Assembly: GCA_963070105.1 (NCBI GenBank)
Contig: OY718805.1
Coordinates: forward strand, 2,617,501-2,681,500
DNA from: Litomosoides sigmodontis
Taxonomy: Eukaryota; Nematoda; Chromadorea; Rhabditida; Onchocercidae
DNA length: 64,000 nucleotides
Reading direction: 5' to 3'
Shown here: positions 1 to 20,300 of the stretch, piece after piece
Layout of the letters: each line of letters starts with the position of its first letter
How positions within the stretch are numbered: the stretch's first letter is position 1
Notes under the pieces: generated by a model
What the model saw: only the letters and a program-made list of their open reading frames with translations
The model's database searches: none
What the model was told of the DNA's origin: nothing
Translations under genes and position numbers: made by a program

Positions 1-1645
1 TATATGCGTTAATGCATAACTTTCAAAAGCAACGTTGGAAACATTTTTTAAACTTTGATTCATTTCTGCAATAAATCTCACCTATTTGAGCAACAAGAAC
101 GTAAAGATGAAAAAGATATTCCGAATCAGTTTCGAAAAACTCAACTGCCACTACCAGTTACAAAGGGAAAACTCTTCTTCCTCTCCCTCTCCTTCCTCCT
201 CTCTCTCTCTCCTTCTCCCCTTCTTCATGTCAAAGAGATGATAAACAGCAGCAGTACAACAAGAAAATGTGCAAAAATACGGGAGGAGACACACTTCATC
301 AATGATGTGAAAAAGAGGATTGAGTAAGAAGAAATCAATCCCTCCGCTCTGCCTTTTCTTTCTCATTTTCAAAATTCTTTCTTCAACATGCAGAAATTAA
401 ATTTGAAATTGAAGTCTGACAACGTACAACTGTGAATGTGCAAAAATCTAAATTCATTCGCCCATCAAAAACGTCGTGACAAATTAAGTGAATGGAAGAT
501 GATGCCAATAATAATCTTCAATAAATATCCATCTCATTTTCCAATTTCTCCTACTCATTTCACAACATTCCACTGTACTTTCTTTGGAAAGGTAAAATTT
601 TAAGAGTAAATAAACTGAAAAGGAATGTTCCGAAAAGCTCCATTTCAAAATTAATAGCAAAAGTAGAAAAAATTGACTGTAACTGTAACTGATAAGTGTG
701 ACGAGAAGCAACTGTAACTGATAAGTGTAGAAGCAGTCTTATCTAGCAAAATCCAATAACTCTAATTCATCGCTCATCGTCAACGCGACGTTACTATCGT
801 TGAGTGAAAAAAGGCAAGATCATCTACCTTACGTGTTGATGGACTGACTGAACTATCTATTATAGTAACAACTCATGTAGTCTATCGACTTATACATAAT
901 GATAAAACTGCACAATACAACACACCACCCATCCATCCATCCGTTCATCTTATCCACCCAACCATCGTCCATCTATCTATCCACCCTAAATGCCTTTGTG
1001 ATTTTGATTTATTAAAGTAAATGTATAGGAGGAGAGAAATCAATGCGAACTGAAAGTTCGATAAATGAGGAAGAATGAAAAGATATAAGACAAAGAAAGA
1101 TGAGATAGAGAATGAGAGAGAGAGAGAGAGTGAGTGAAGGAGTATTCCGTAGTGCTATTTTGTTGGTTCATTTTAGGGCTTTCAATGCCATCTCACTAAT
1201 GGAATCAATGATAACGACGACACTGACGTGTAGACGGCTGATCAGGCTGAACACTGTTGATTCTCATTTAGGCTTCTTACTCCTCCTAACTGCTTCTATC
1301 AAACCCTTCACTAATTTACAGATGAAATGTGAAACGAATCAAACATTGTTTTAGATCTAACGCCACAACTGTCAACACACTACCACCAATCACTTCTAGC
1401 TAGCTACTAGTCATTCATTACTTCGTTAGTGAATAAGAAAAATTACAGAAAATGCTACTGCTAGCCGTCCACTCACTCTACCACACTCCAATCGAGCACT
1501 TCCATCACGCAACGGTTGAATACAGTGAATTTGATGATGGGAAAGTGCCAAAATAAGAGTTAATAATCAAAGGGAAAATGAAGCATCTCATCCATCCATC
1601 GGAGTGGCAGGGGGACAGAGAAGTAGAAATGAATGACAATAGTTA
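1..1645. other. AT-rich non-coding sequence, 5' end of gene desert
   Basis: No open frame here has splice-compatible neighbours or a recognisable protein. There is a CT-rich stretch near 173-222, short ATCC repeats near 928-985 and a short GA run at 1112-1130. I see nothing else. Confidence 0.6.
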
Positions 1646-1853
1646 TTAGTATTAGTATTATTATTATTATTATTAGTAGTAGTAGTAGCAGTGGCATGAG
1701 GAGCTGTAGTACGAATAGCAGCAGAAGCAGAAGCAGAAGCAGCAGCAGCAGCAGCAGTAGCAGTAGCAGTAGCACCTCGCCATTTTGATGATGGTCATCA
1801 TCATCGTCATCGTCGGTGGCATTATGCTACTACGTACGAGAGGTATGTATGTG

Positions 1854-1894
<41 letters not shown>

Positions 1895-2131
1895 GACGAG
1901 GACGAGGACGACGATTGTGGCACTGACATACGTATTCTCCGATTATTCTTCCCCTTCTCCTGCTCCTCCTGCGTCGTTCCTCCGCTGCTACCACTGCAAC
2001 TGCCGCTCTGTTTCATTCCTTCCTTCCTTCCTTCCTTCCTTCTTCATCTTCTGCCGCCGCCGGCGCTACTGCTGTTGCTGTCTGAAATCGAATGGAATGG
2101 AATCGACAACGACACCGACACCGACACCGGT
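1646..2131. repeat. Compound tri- and hexanucleotide repeat cluster
   Basis: Successive arrays of ATT, AGT, AGC/AGA, then GAGCAC hexamers (about 1856-1892) passing into GAGGAC, a CTTC tetranucleotide run (about 2017-2042) and CGACAC units (about 2105-2130). The open frames here are poly-Leu, poly-Ser/Cys or poly-Thr on several frames at once, so they are repeat translations rather than genes. Confidence 0.9.
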
Positions 2132-2212
2132 GACGGTTGTAAAACGATGACGATGACGATTTAAGCGATGTTGGTTGTCCCACTCGTTTGGCTTGGCGTC
2201 CGATCAACCCTT

Positions 2213-2241
2213 CCCCCCCCCCCCCTCCCCTCCCCTCCCCT
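2213..2241. repeat. Poly-C / CCCCT tract
   Basis: A run of C followed by CCCCT units. On the minus strand this is G-rich and could form a quadruplex. Confidence 0.85.
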
Positions 2242-2690
2242 CTCATAATATCATCACCGCCACCACCACTGTCATACTGCCACCATCACCACCACCTGCA
2301 TCATTACTATCAGAATTACTTTCTTAACAAATATTCTTTTCCTCTGAGATAACCTATCAAAACTAAACTAAGCGAATTAATCTAGTCTACCACCACCACC
2401 ACCACCCTAAGCACCCTCATGAACCACACCATTGAGGGAAACAGAGAGAGGGAGAGAGAGAGAGATATGACATATTCTAGCACTACCATATCACATCCAT
2501 AAAAGATGAGAAATGCCATTCTTGCATTAAAATGGATTGAAATGGCGATGGGAAGGGAAATACATGAGGAGAAGCACGCACCATCATCGCCGTCCTCGGC
2601 AGAAGCATCTTCTCTCTATAACAACACCGTTAATTGTCCCTCTGCTCCTTCCTTCCTCCTCTCCTCTCTTCTCTTCTCTTTACCTACCAC

Positions 2691-2737
2691 CCTAACACCT
2701 AACACCTAACACCTAACACACACACACACACACACAC
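2691..2737. repeat. Four CCTAACA heptamers followed by (CA)n
   Basis: Four tandem CCTAACA units (2691-2718) run directly into a CA dinucleotide array. The complement, TTAGGTG, resembles the nematode telomere unit TTAGGC but is not identical. Confidence 0.85.
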
Positions 2738-2995
2738 CACCTGCTCCCATTAAACTATGCTTCCTGTTGTGTTGTTGTTGCTCCCTTACACACACACACA
2801 CACACACACAGACAGAGAGATAGACAGACACCCACCGATTATTCAATATTATAACTCCTTCTTGTCCCATTTTTGTTATTGCTACTACAACTGAACATGC
2901 GGTGGTGACGGTGCAGTTGAGCAACTTCGAGCTTTGAAGGGCTAATTGCTTGCAACACTCAATCTCTTTCCATTCCTCTCGTTGCTTCCCCCTCC

Positions 2996-3017
2996 TCACC
3001 TCACCTCACCTCACCTC
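2996..3017. repeat. (CTCAC)n array
   Basis: Four to five tandem copies of the CTCAC pentamer. A larger (CA)n tract lies nearby at about 3481-3511. Confidence 0.8.
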
Positions 3018-3479
3018 CCCCGCAATCTTAGAACTGTCCAAATGGAGGCAACTCTAAGAGGAGCAGGTAGACCAAGAAAGAAATCCAAACTCTACCTGGA
3101 TCTCACCTCAAACCTTCCGTTCTCTGCCCTGACTTAGCCAACTAGTGTATTGCAGTACACGTCACCTTTCTGCATATGAACCACACTATAGAAGACGACG
3201 TGAGATTTGAGCACTAAACGCATCAACCCTAATTTAATATCAACGCAACAGGTAAAACTCATCACAGATAATACAGGAGAGGAAGAACCACAAAGTGGTG
3301 TGGAAGGAATGAGCAGGCAGGTTGCGGATATTGGATGACGGTCATACGGTATGCGTGTGCGGTAACCGCGCGAATAACCTGCTTGCTTATCGCGCTAACT
3401 CTCTCTTTCTTTCCTTTCAACAAAATCATTCACCGAGCACATTCCAACAAAATAACACCCACTACGACTACGACAGCCA

Positions 3480-3516
<37 letters not shown>

Positions 3517-4097
3517 GACACACACTATTCCTTTAATTAACAACAGCAACAGCCAAGTTAATTAGCATGAAAAGCAATAAACTGTAATATCGTCACACAA
3601 CTCAATTTCACATCTTTACTAATCCTACACGTACGTGTACTACTGATAGATACGGCAAGGTACGCATGTAACTATCACTCTACCTATGCACACGTACACG
3701 CACACATACAATTATATGAGAAAATCAACAACAACAACAGCAGCTCAATCAACCTCAATCAAAACAATCATCTGCATGCACCGCAACGCTCTCAAGATTG
3801 GCTCCTGCTAATTGAAGAGGGATGAGTGACGTCCATCACTTGTTGTAGCCATCATCTTACTACAACTACTACTCCTGCTTCACCTCTCCCACTAATCCTA
3901 ATCCGATAGACGTGAATTACCACACACACACACACCCACACCCACACACGCACGTATACATTTAACGACTAGGAGGAAAAGCGATACAAAATATGGTGAT
4001 AACTGTGTATGGCGGGCAAATGGCGGGGAGAGGAAAGACGTGAAGTGAAATAACGAGCGGAGATGGTAGTGGAGGAAAGAGGATGAATGAGGTTGTT

Positions 4098-4099
<2 letters not shown>

Positions 4100-4152
<53 letters not shown>

Positions 4153-4262
4153 CTACGTGGTGGAGAGTGTAGTGTCGTGTCAAGTGAGCAGCAATAGTTA
4201 CGGGCTGAGAATTATTCAACGAACGAACGAACGAACGAACGAACGAACGAACGAACGAACGA
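4100..4262. repeat. (TG)n microsatellite and (ACGA)n array
   Basis: An uninterrupted TG array at about 4100-4151 and a separate ACGA tetranucleotide array of about eleven copies at 4219-4262. A short ATATC run follows near 4359-4382. Confidence 0.95.
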
Positions 4263-5590
4263 ATGAACAAATGAAGGAATGAACGAACGACTGAATGATC
4301 GAAATGAAATTGCTACTGTTACACTTTCCTGTGCTACCTTTCTCATTCCTACCCATTATCATATCATATCATATCATATCACATCATTTATCACTAACAA
4401 CAACAGTAGCAGTAGCGGCGACATCACAACCAGCACCATGTCATTATCACTGTCTTCTTGACCTTACAACATTGAGGGGTCAGCGAGCAGCTAGCAAAGA
4501 AATACGGCAAGCTAGCAAAGGTTTTCATAATTGATCGGAAATCACTTTGCGTGTTATGTTATTTGAAAAGTAGCTAAACTGCCAATGCCAATCACATCAA
4601 TTTGTCGATGTGATTGCCACACCGCTATTTATCACATAGCATTACAATTTTGAATTTAATTTACTGCAAATACGAAATTTCATAGAAAGAACACTAAACA
4701 CTTTCGCAAATCTCTGGCTAAGAATCATAACTAAAGAATGATGGCATACCGTTAATATCAACTACCCATCTCTCTCTCTCTCCCTCTCTCTCTCTCTATG
4801 GTCATTTGGCTTCAAACTATTTGTTTTTTTTTTTTTTTAAGAATATGATGGATGTGATGACTTGAGGTTTTTTGAGGAGCAGCACAGAGCAGCAGTGTCC
4901 ATCCATCCGTTTCATGTGCTATCGATGGGAAGTGTCTAATTCCTTCAGCTGAATTCCACCCTTCCCTTCCACTCCTTTCCTGTGCCACCTGATTGCGGCT
5001 ATCGCACGTAGGAAAAATGAACTTTAAAAATAACCGAAATGTAGACGAGAACACTCCGTGTAAATGCGTGCATCTATAGGTTCGATGTGACGGTGCGATG
5101 ATTTTGGTCGTTGAAAGGAATCAACACAACTTTGTCTGTTCTTTTATCATCGCCCACCGATACATTTTCACTTTACTTCCTACACCGCCGCCACCGCCAC
5201 CGCCACTACATCATTCCCTCTCTCCCCCTCCCCTTCTTCCTCATAGCATTATTCTTATTATCATACCACACTGTCAATTATCGTTCTACCTCGATCACCT
5301 GGAAAATGAATTAATTTTTTAATTAAAACAAATACTTATTGGAGAATATTACAACCTTTTACATATGATCCTGCAAACATCAAAATATGCTTGAAATTTC
5401 AAGTATTAAAATTTTCACAAGCAACATTCACAATTTTTTTAAGTAGAAATGAAATTAAAATTGAAATAATTGCAAGAAAATGAATAGCTATGAGCAGTAT
5501 GCTTAGACTAACAACACATATTCAGTCAAAAATCTTCAATCTAAAAAAATTTTTTCAAATTTTAATTAAGAAAAAATTTCATAAACTCAA

Positions 5591-5591
<1 letters not shown>

Positions 5592-5673
<82 letters not shown>
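5592..5673. repeat. (CA)n microsatellite, about 82 bp
   Basis: A perfect CA dinucleotide array. The poly-His/Thr frames across it are repeat artefacts. Confidence 0.97.
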
Positions 5674-5676
<3 letters not shown>

Positions 5677-6256
5677 CATTACTTCACTCTCACCAGCTAC
5701 TTACTTATGCTACGATGTTATTCCTGTAACAAATGTTATCCGTTTGTTTTCGTTAAAAAGAAAAAAATTTCTAAAATTCCATGAAACAATTTCTTTTAGT
5801 TATTGAATTGTTTGTACAAAAGTGTAGATTGCAACGATACATTTCAGTGGAATGAAAATGAAATTATTGAACGAATTTTTTCACCCTTTTCCATCTATCC
5901 TCTAGCTCCTGTCGAGGAGCTCTACGACATTTGAAGCGTGCAAACATATCAAATTAATTTCAATCATTACAATTCAATCAAAATAGCAGTAATATTTTGT
6001 TGTTAATAAATATTTTGAGAAATGCAAAAAAAACGTTACTGTCAAACCACTTTATTTTACTTCCAACGAACCTACTTTCTCCTCAAATTTTAAACCTATA
6101 TATACATATATATATACAATTTCATTTGCAATCACTTGCAGTGAAATGATAAACGCTTCTTACGAGTTATAATATCTTTCCAAGCATATATTACCTTTTT
6201 ACTAAAAAATTTACGTGTTATTTACGTGTTATTTACGTGTTGTTGGTGTTACTTTG

Positions 6257-12998
<6,742 letters not shown>

Positions 12999-13080
12999 GG
13001 TTATTTAAGGTCAAATAAGTACCCTTAGGGTTATTTAAGGTCAAATAAGTACCCTTAGGGTTATTTAAGGTCAAATAAGT
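12999..13080. repeat. 30-bp tandem repeat, 2.7 copies, each with an AAGGTCA motif
   Basis: Unit boundaries are 12999-13028, 13029-13058 and 13059-13080, and the copies are identical where they overlap. Each copy carries TTTAAGGTCAAAT, so AGGTCA half-sites recur every 30 bp. AGGTCA with a 5' AT-rich extension is the classic monomeric nuclear-receptor half-site. The array lies about 1.3 kb upstream of the cadherin start codon. A regulatory role is inference. Confidence 0.9.
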
Positions 13081-13952
13081 GCTGCAAATTCTCTTTGCTA
13101 TCATTAAAAAAAAAAAGAAAAAAGAGAAAAGAAGCCATTTCCTTCAACCCATTTCTGCTCTGCTCGTCGGCTGACACTGAGCAAATGTGCAGCAAATTCG
13201 TAAAAATCATTCCGTGCTTTCTCCTTATCACCACCATCATCATATCTGATCAGTTAACCTGGAAAGGTGATAACGTCGTTTGATGATTAGCGACAGATAG
13301 CAGTGCTCATTGTTTATTGCCTTATCACTTGGTGAAGTAGCAAAAGTTTTCATTGATGGAATGAATAGCACAGTTATTTGCATAGAGCAAATTGGATGCG
13401 CTGCAACTGCTTAGCTAATTCAAGAAGTCATAATCAATTAATATCTTCAAATTCAAAGTTTATCTCTTCAAAATTTCATTCACAACTAAATTTTGCTCAT
13501 GGCAGATGAGAGTTTGCTGGTCCTCCTCATATTGACATAATGTATATTCATTGATTTTATACGCTTTCACATAATTGTTATTAAATGTAATATTTTAAAT
13601 GTTCCCCTCAGCTAATCTTAATAAACGATAATAATTTCAAAAATGCAAATTATAAGGGAAAATTTAAATTAAAACGAGTAATATTGGAAGTATTTGAATA
13701 AATTTACTATCGGAAGATAACACCCAGGCAGTGCCACTGCATTGCATGTCGTCTCAAATTTTGGGTAATGCATTTGCGCATGAAACAATCATACGTGATG
13801 TTGACGTGAAACAAGTTAGGATTAAGAGGATTCATTAGACAGATCGATGGTTAGATCAAAATGAGTTGAAATAGCTGAGCATAGCATTGAATGGATGATG
13901 GATGATTTGATTAAATGAAATGAAATCAAATGGCACAATGAATTTTTTTTTT

Positions 13953-13988
13953 GGGGAGAGGGAGGAGGGGGGAGGGGAGGGGAGGGGA
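13953..13988 (+). other. G-rich tract with quadruplex potential
   Basis: At least five G3-G4 runs separated by one to three bases lie on the plus strand, about 390 bp upstream of the cadherin start codon. The spacing satisfies the usual four-run G-quadruplex pattern. Whether it folds in vivo is unknown. Confidence 0.7.
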
Positions 13989-14374
13989 AGGAAGAAGAAA
14001 GGCTAGAAACTAATTGAAAAGAAAAAACAAATTAATTCAACAAATATATTTTTTTTTTTGATTTAATGACAATGATAAGATCAGATAGTTGAAGTGTTTT
14101 ATCATATACATTGATTTTCTCTCTCTCTCTCCGTCTCTCTCTTTGTCTCTTTCCTTCTCTTGCGTTCATTTAAAAGAAAAAAAAAGGGTGAAATACACAC
14201 CGATAAGATGAGTGACCTAAATGATGGAGCAACAATGGAAATGCAAAAAGGTGTGGGTGGTAGATGAACGGTGAGTGGGCGGTTGAACGGACGAAGGAGA
14301 AGGTTTGCGTAAGGTCGCCCTAATCGGACGGATTCTATTCGAGCGGAACGTCAAATGTAGTAAATTGACGGGAA

Positions 14375-17300
14375 ATGACAATGCGTTCCACTACAATGAT
14401 AATTTTCCTTGCAACTTTCACGCTGATGCTATTAGCGGTAGCTGGAAATAACGACGGTCGGTACCTTATTACACCTTCTCTTCCTTTTCAGTTTTTAAAT
14501 TTCACTTCGGTTATTTCATTCAAATTCAACTATTCGCCTAGTGTGTTACTTCTGAATTGTTCGTTTTTTTTTTTTTTTTTATATCAGTGACGAATAATTT
14601 TTCTTGCTATAAGATTTAATTTGAATTTGGAATCAAATAACTTTTTATTCAAAATAATATAAATTTAATTAAATTCGAAATAATTAAACAAATAACTTAT
14701 TGTAAAGAAACAAATAAATAGCGCAAATAAATAAGGTTTTATTTCAAATAATTCAAAAATATAAAAAAAATAGGTAAATTAAAATGAAAAAGTATGAATT
14801 AGTAAAAAAGTTGACCATTCATCCTATTCCATCTCATTTTACGTGCATTGCGCTACGTTACAGCATTAATTTCACTTCCTAAAGTGTTCTTTAATCATTT
14901 TTATATTAAAATTTCAAATTAATTAAAAAATTCGCTCAATTTGTAAATTAGATAATTGGAATTGAAGTGCTATTTGAATTTTATAGAAACGAACGTATTC
15001 GATATGGCATATGCAAGCATTACAATACCGAACAATTACAGGAATAAGCGTGCGCTTCCGTTTCCTTCGCCTTCCATTATCGCTGTTAGTTTCCTCTTCC
15101 TTTTTAAATTCACCGCTATTGGAAGTAATTCTAAAAAATTTCAATTTTTTTCAAAACTGTAAACTTCCATCTAATTTTTTTAATTGTAAAGAAAAGTTTT
15201 ACATACCTTATTACCAATGTAGGAGTGAATATCGTATCGATCCTTACTTAGCACCCTTTTGCCTTCTGCCACCTCTCCTCGGCTCCCTCCTCCCTCCCCC
15301 CCAAAAAAAACCACTAAATTATTGATTGACAAAATGATATTACTCACATTTCAAGGTTTAAATCTTGATAGCTTAATTATTTTGCAGCATTCAACAACAT
15401 TGTTTGCAAGTTTAATTTTAAATTTGTCAATGGTAAAGTGAATGTGCTTACTTCGCTAACTTTTTGCTTTGTATTTTTGAATTTAGTGCTTTTCGACGAT
15501 TGGAAAGTAGGAGGGGCAATGATAGTTAGCTGTTTCAATTTCAATCGAAATAATTGCAAAACTCAGTCCACCACAACTATTCTTAGGATATCGGCGAAAG
15601 TTTTCGCTTAACGTTACGGCAAACCAAATACGCCAATAGCTTCACAATCACTCCGCTGGTCATCACTACTGGTCAGCAATTTGATATCACTCTGAATGAT
15701 TCGCATATCCTGAACGTTGCTGATAAGATAAAGCTTCAGGTATGATAAAATGAGAAAGCTAATGCATCCTTTCACTTTATTCTAATTCAAATGGAAATCA
15801 ATTCGTTGTAATTTCAAAATGGAGGAAAATTGTGAGTGTAAATTGAATAGACTGATAGATGAAGTCAATTTTATTCCTCAATCTTAATTACCTTAATTAC
15901 CTCTACATTGCAATGTAAACTGTCAACAAAGATGGTTTGATAACTATGAAAAGTTAAGTGAGATTAATTAATCGCATAAACAACGATGACATTTTGATTA
16001 GTTTCAGGGAGAAAAAATGTAAAGAAATTTTCACTTCATTCTTTCTTAAGTGAAAAATTAATTTCTTTAATGACGCTTACAGTGGGAATTTTAAATTGAA
16101 CAATGTTCTATGCATAGCGCATTAATAAAAATTAAATGCAAACTGTCTGTATATCATACTTAAATTCAGCGGAAAAAAACGAAATAGAAATTGATCAATT
16201 AATTGGTTAATCAATTAATAGGTTGAGGCAAAATCAACAAGTTCGTCGCGTCAAGGTGCTTTTACGTTAGAGATTAACGTGAACAATATTACGCATAAAC
16301 GATTGTTTGAAGCTGACGAATATATGTTTGAGATGATGACATTTTCTCGAACTGCTAAAATTGGCACAATTAAAGTTTGACTCATTTTCATTTGCTTATT
16401 TCTTTTTAAATCTGTCAAAAATTGAAAAAAAATTTTAAACATTTTTTTTTTCAGCATCAATTTACATTATGAAAAATACTATGCGAACTTTTCCGCTTAA
16501 TTTATTTTGCTATAACACGCTTATTTTATCGTATACATACGTCACGTTGCACACACACAATTTTTTTTTTTGCTACAATACATAACGATATCTTATTTAG
16601 TTTAATTAATTGATAAAATAAAATTTCAGTTGGTTAGTGGAATTTCACCTGAAGATATTACGTATACGATATATGGCACTATGGCAAATTAGTGAGTTGA
16701 AGATGTACTCGAATTTTATTGAATTTGCAAAATGAAAACTTTCATTTAATTGATAACTATTGCAAAACAAACAAAATGCCACGCATTACTCAAATTTTAT
16801 TAACGCTAACGCATTTCACGTTTTAGCAAAATCACTAATGTAAATGCTTAAATTTCAAACAAAATGAATAACACATTACTAAATGAAAAGTTATGAATTT
16901 AAAAAATGAGCAATTCGTTTATTTTTCAGCTTCTCATTGGAATTTATTGGAACTAAAAGCATTGAGCTTGTAAGCTTAGAATGCTTCACACAATGTCATA
17001 AAATGCCACAACAATTCGCATTGCTAATACGTGCAACGATTGCAAATCGTAAGCAATCATACGATTTACCCATATCGATTAAGCTTAGCGCTAACGCTAA
17101 CGTTGACGGACGACGAGCACGTTTCACGCAAACAGTTATTGCTCTAACTCTCACGGAAAAATCCTCAATGAACAATCCATTACTAGTTGAAATTGATAAT
17201 CCAAATGATGCAAATGTTACATTTACTCTCAATGATTATAATCGAATTTTTGAAATTAACGAAAAATTTGGCACCATTTCAATTCGAGTAAGTTTCGTTG

Positions 17301-20300
17301 TGAATTTTTTTCGTTCAATTGAACAAAATATAATAATAATGTGAGATTTAAGCAAAATATTACATTTCGTACGTGTGAAAGGAGTGGATAGGATGAAGAA
17401 AATTTGAAGATGTAATTTCTTCCTTCACATTTCATTCATTCCAAATTATTTCGTTTTATATTTCAGTCATTTCTTATATTTTATTCAAATTTAATTTAGT
17501 TCAATTTCCACTTAAATTCTTTCAAACACTCTTCCCTACAACAGAGTACTGCTGGTTTGAGCATCCTTCAAGCTATCACATATGCAACCTGTAGCACAAG
17601 AGTTATGTTATTGTTAATGAATTAAATTTGAAAGAAAAATTGAAATTTTAGAATAGTGAACTACTTACCGTGGATAATGTTGGTGAACGTTTCAATATGA
17701 CATTGTCATTGTGGGATGGAAAAAATGAAATCGATGCAGCAATTATTACGGTCACTCTTAGGCAAATCATCGATCAACAAACTATAGCACCTAAGTTTTC
17801 ACATGTAAATTTTTTTCTTTACAATTATAAACGTTGTCAGTTAATTGTTATTTTTGCTTTTAAAAAAATTTTTAAAATAAAATTTTTCCCAATTTAATAA
17901 GCTAACGCATTTAAAATTAATAAAACTTTTCCAAATTTTTATTTTAACGTATTTGTTCATTTTTCGTTTTGCAGAATGTTTATGCATTTGCGGCAAAACC
18001 GGGTGAATCATTTTTGGGTCAAGTGTTAGCTGAAAACTTAAACGGTGATGTGACGTATCGTATTGCTGAAGGTGGCGAAGCATTATTTCAAATTAATGGA
18101 AGTGATGGAAGAATTTTTTATCACGGACCAATTAGCAAAGATTCGCGCAACTATGAGTTAAAGGTTAGCGTAATTTTTAATGAATTAACGAGTATTTAAT
18201 TGAATTTAGCTTAGCTAGCAAATAATTGATATTTGAATGAGTCATTGATGTGAATTAATGTGCATTTAAATTATTTCGCTTATTTTTTTTCTGCCCGTCT
18301 TTCGCTCAGCACTTTTAAAAATTGCCTGAACTATGATTGATTGTACAAATTTTCTTAGGTTATTGCAATAGATGAAAGCTCACCGCCATACATTGATGCA
18401 GCACTTGTGCAAGTGTTAATTGCTGGTCTAGGAAGTTCACCTGCAAAATTTGAAAAAAACGAGCCTGTTTTAGTTACTATTAACAAAAGCAAGTTTTGCA
18501 ATTTGTTACATCTTAAGTTTCGAATTCAATTCCTCATATTATCAAAATTATCACAACTAATTATCCTTTGCTACAATCTATTCTTTCATAATTGAAAATT
18601 GAAGAGGAATGCTTCGCCTAAATCGTTTAATTTTTTTTTAATAAAAATTTCTCTGAAAGCGATTTTTGAGCTGTTTTTTTCCAATTTTACCATGCTATGG
18701 AAGCAATGTCATTTAATTTAAAATGTTTAAGCAAAATTTCTTGTTGTTTAAATATGAAATTATAAATTTTTTTTCCAAAGCCTAAAGCGCATTTCGTTTG
18801 CTTCCTTAGCAAGTGGAGCTGGAACGGTACTTCATCAATTTACCGCAATCGACACTGATCCAAATGCGAAAGTGATGTACGCGATAAATTCGCTGATAGC
18901 TTATGACGATCTTGGAAATGTCATTCCGGATTCCTCGCAATTGTTCGAGCATTTCCGTTTCCGTAAAAATGGACTAAACGATGGAACATTGCAACTTGCG
19001 AAAAGCTTCAAAAATACGGTGGTTATGGCATTTTGGGCAAATATTAGCGCTACTGATATCAGTCATCCGGATGAACCGGATGATAAAGGTTACTAATTTT
19101 TGAAATAAAAATAAAAATGCTGCCCATCAGGTCATACAATTTAGTCTTACAGTTTAATTCAAATTATTCGTGCTGTTTTGGATGGGATTGCAAGGTGCAA
19201 ACCGAATCTGCTGAAATTTTGATGCATTTAGATCTTGAACTAGTAGATCTAACGATTGCGAAAGGTGGAAAATAATAACTTTGAAGTAATAGGCAATTAA
19301 CTCAGACATCTTTACTAATGAAATAATTAAATTTTAACAAACTAATTAAATTTAATTTTTTTTATGATAAAAGTTCAAACATTTCTAACACATGTAACTT
19401 TAAGTGGAACTATTCGTTCAGTTGATAGCACTGAAAGAGCAGATATCAGATGCTGATCTTGTAAAATTCGATCAATTACGATCAGTTGTTGAAATACCGG
19501 AAAGTGCAACTGTTGGCACTTACGTCTACACCGTAAATGTAAAACCACTTCCGGCTAATTTAGTCAGAAATCACCGTGTTGTGTATTCATTATCGAGAGG
19601 ACATCGTATTTTTGCAATAAATCCTACCACAGGTTATTTCAATTCATTGAAATCTATTAAATTGTTAACGAATTAAATTTCACCGGCCATATGTGTTGAA
19701 CACGTAAGGTGTAACGCAAGCACAGTTACATTTATTTCACAATTCGTAATGTTAAATTTTCCACTCAGGTTTGCTTGCCAATGCATAACGTTTACTTTTA
19801 AGGTTACGTTAATCTTGTATTTAAAATATCACGTGACTCGTTACAGGTATTATAACAACGATGGCAAAATTACGTGTTGGGAGTGACTATAATCTTACCG
19901 TAATCGCTACTGATCCAAACACGCAAGCGACAAGTTCCACGTCAATTTTAGTCAAAGTTATGCCGTCAATGAAGCAACATATTTCGATATTTCCAAACGA
20001 TTCATATACCTTTAACATCACCGAAAATGCACCTATCGGTAAGAAAAGCGAAGACGTTTCAAACGTGGACTTTTCACGGCTCAAAAATCAAATCACAAAG
20101 AGCAGTTGAAAGATGATGTATAATGAAATAAACAATTAATCCAATGAGGAATTGCCAAAAATTTCTTTCAGTTAATGTCGGATATAAAGTGGAAAATTTA
20201 TTATTAAAATAAATTTCAAAAAAAAGATTATTTTTGAAATGAGAATGTTAATTTCACTTTTACACTAGCTTTTCCCAAACAAATATTAAAAAATATGTCC

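Noticed and set aside
1560..2246. Several overlapping frames rich in Leu, Ser, Thr or Cys
   Set aside because: They are translations of tri- and hexanucleotide repeats, present on both strands in several frames, with no splice context.
2691..2718. Telomere end
   Set aside because: Only four copies, the unit is a heptamer rather than TTAGGC, and unique sequence continues on both sides.
3042..3137. Plus-strand 31-residue frame with an AT-hook-like GRPRKK
   Set aside because: Too short, with no flanking exon or conserved domain. The motif can occur by chance.
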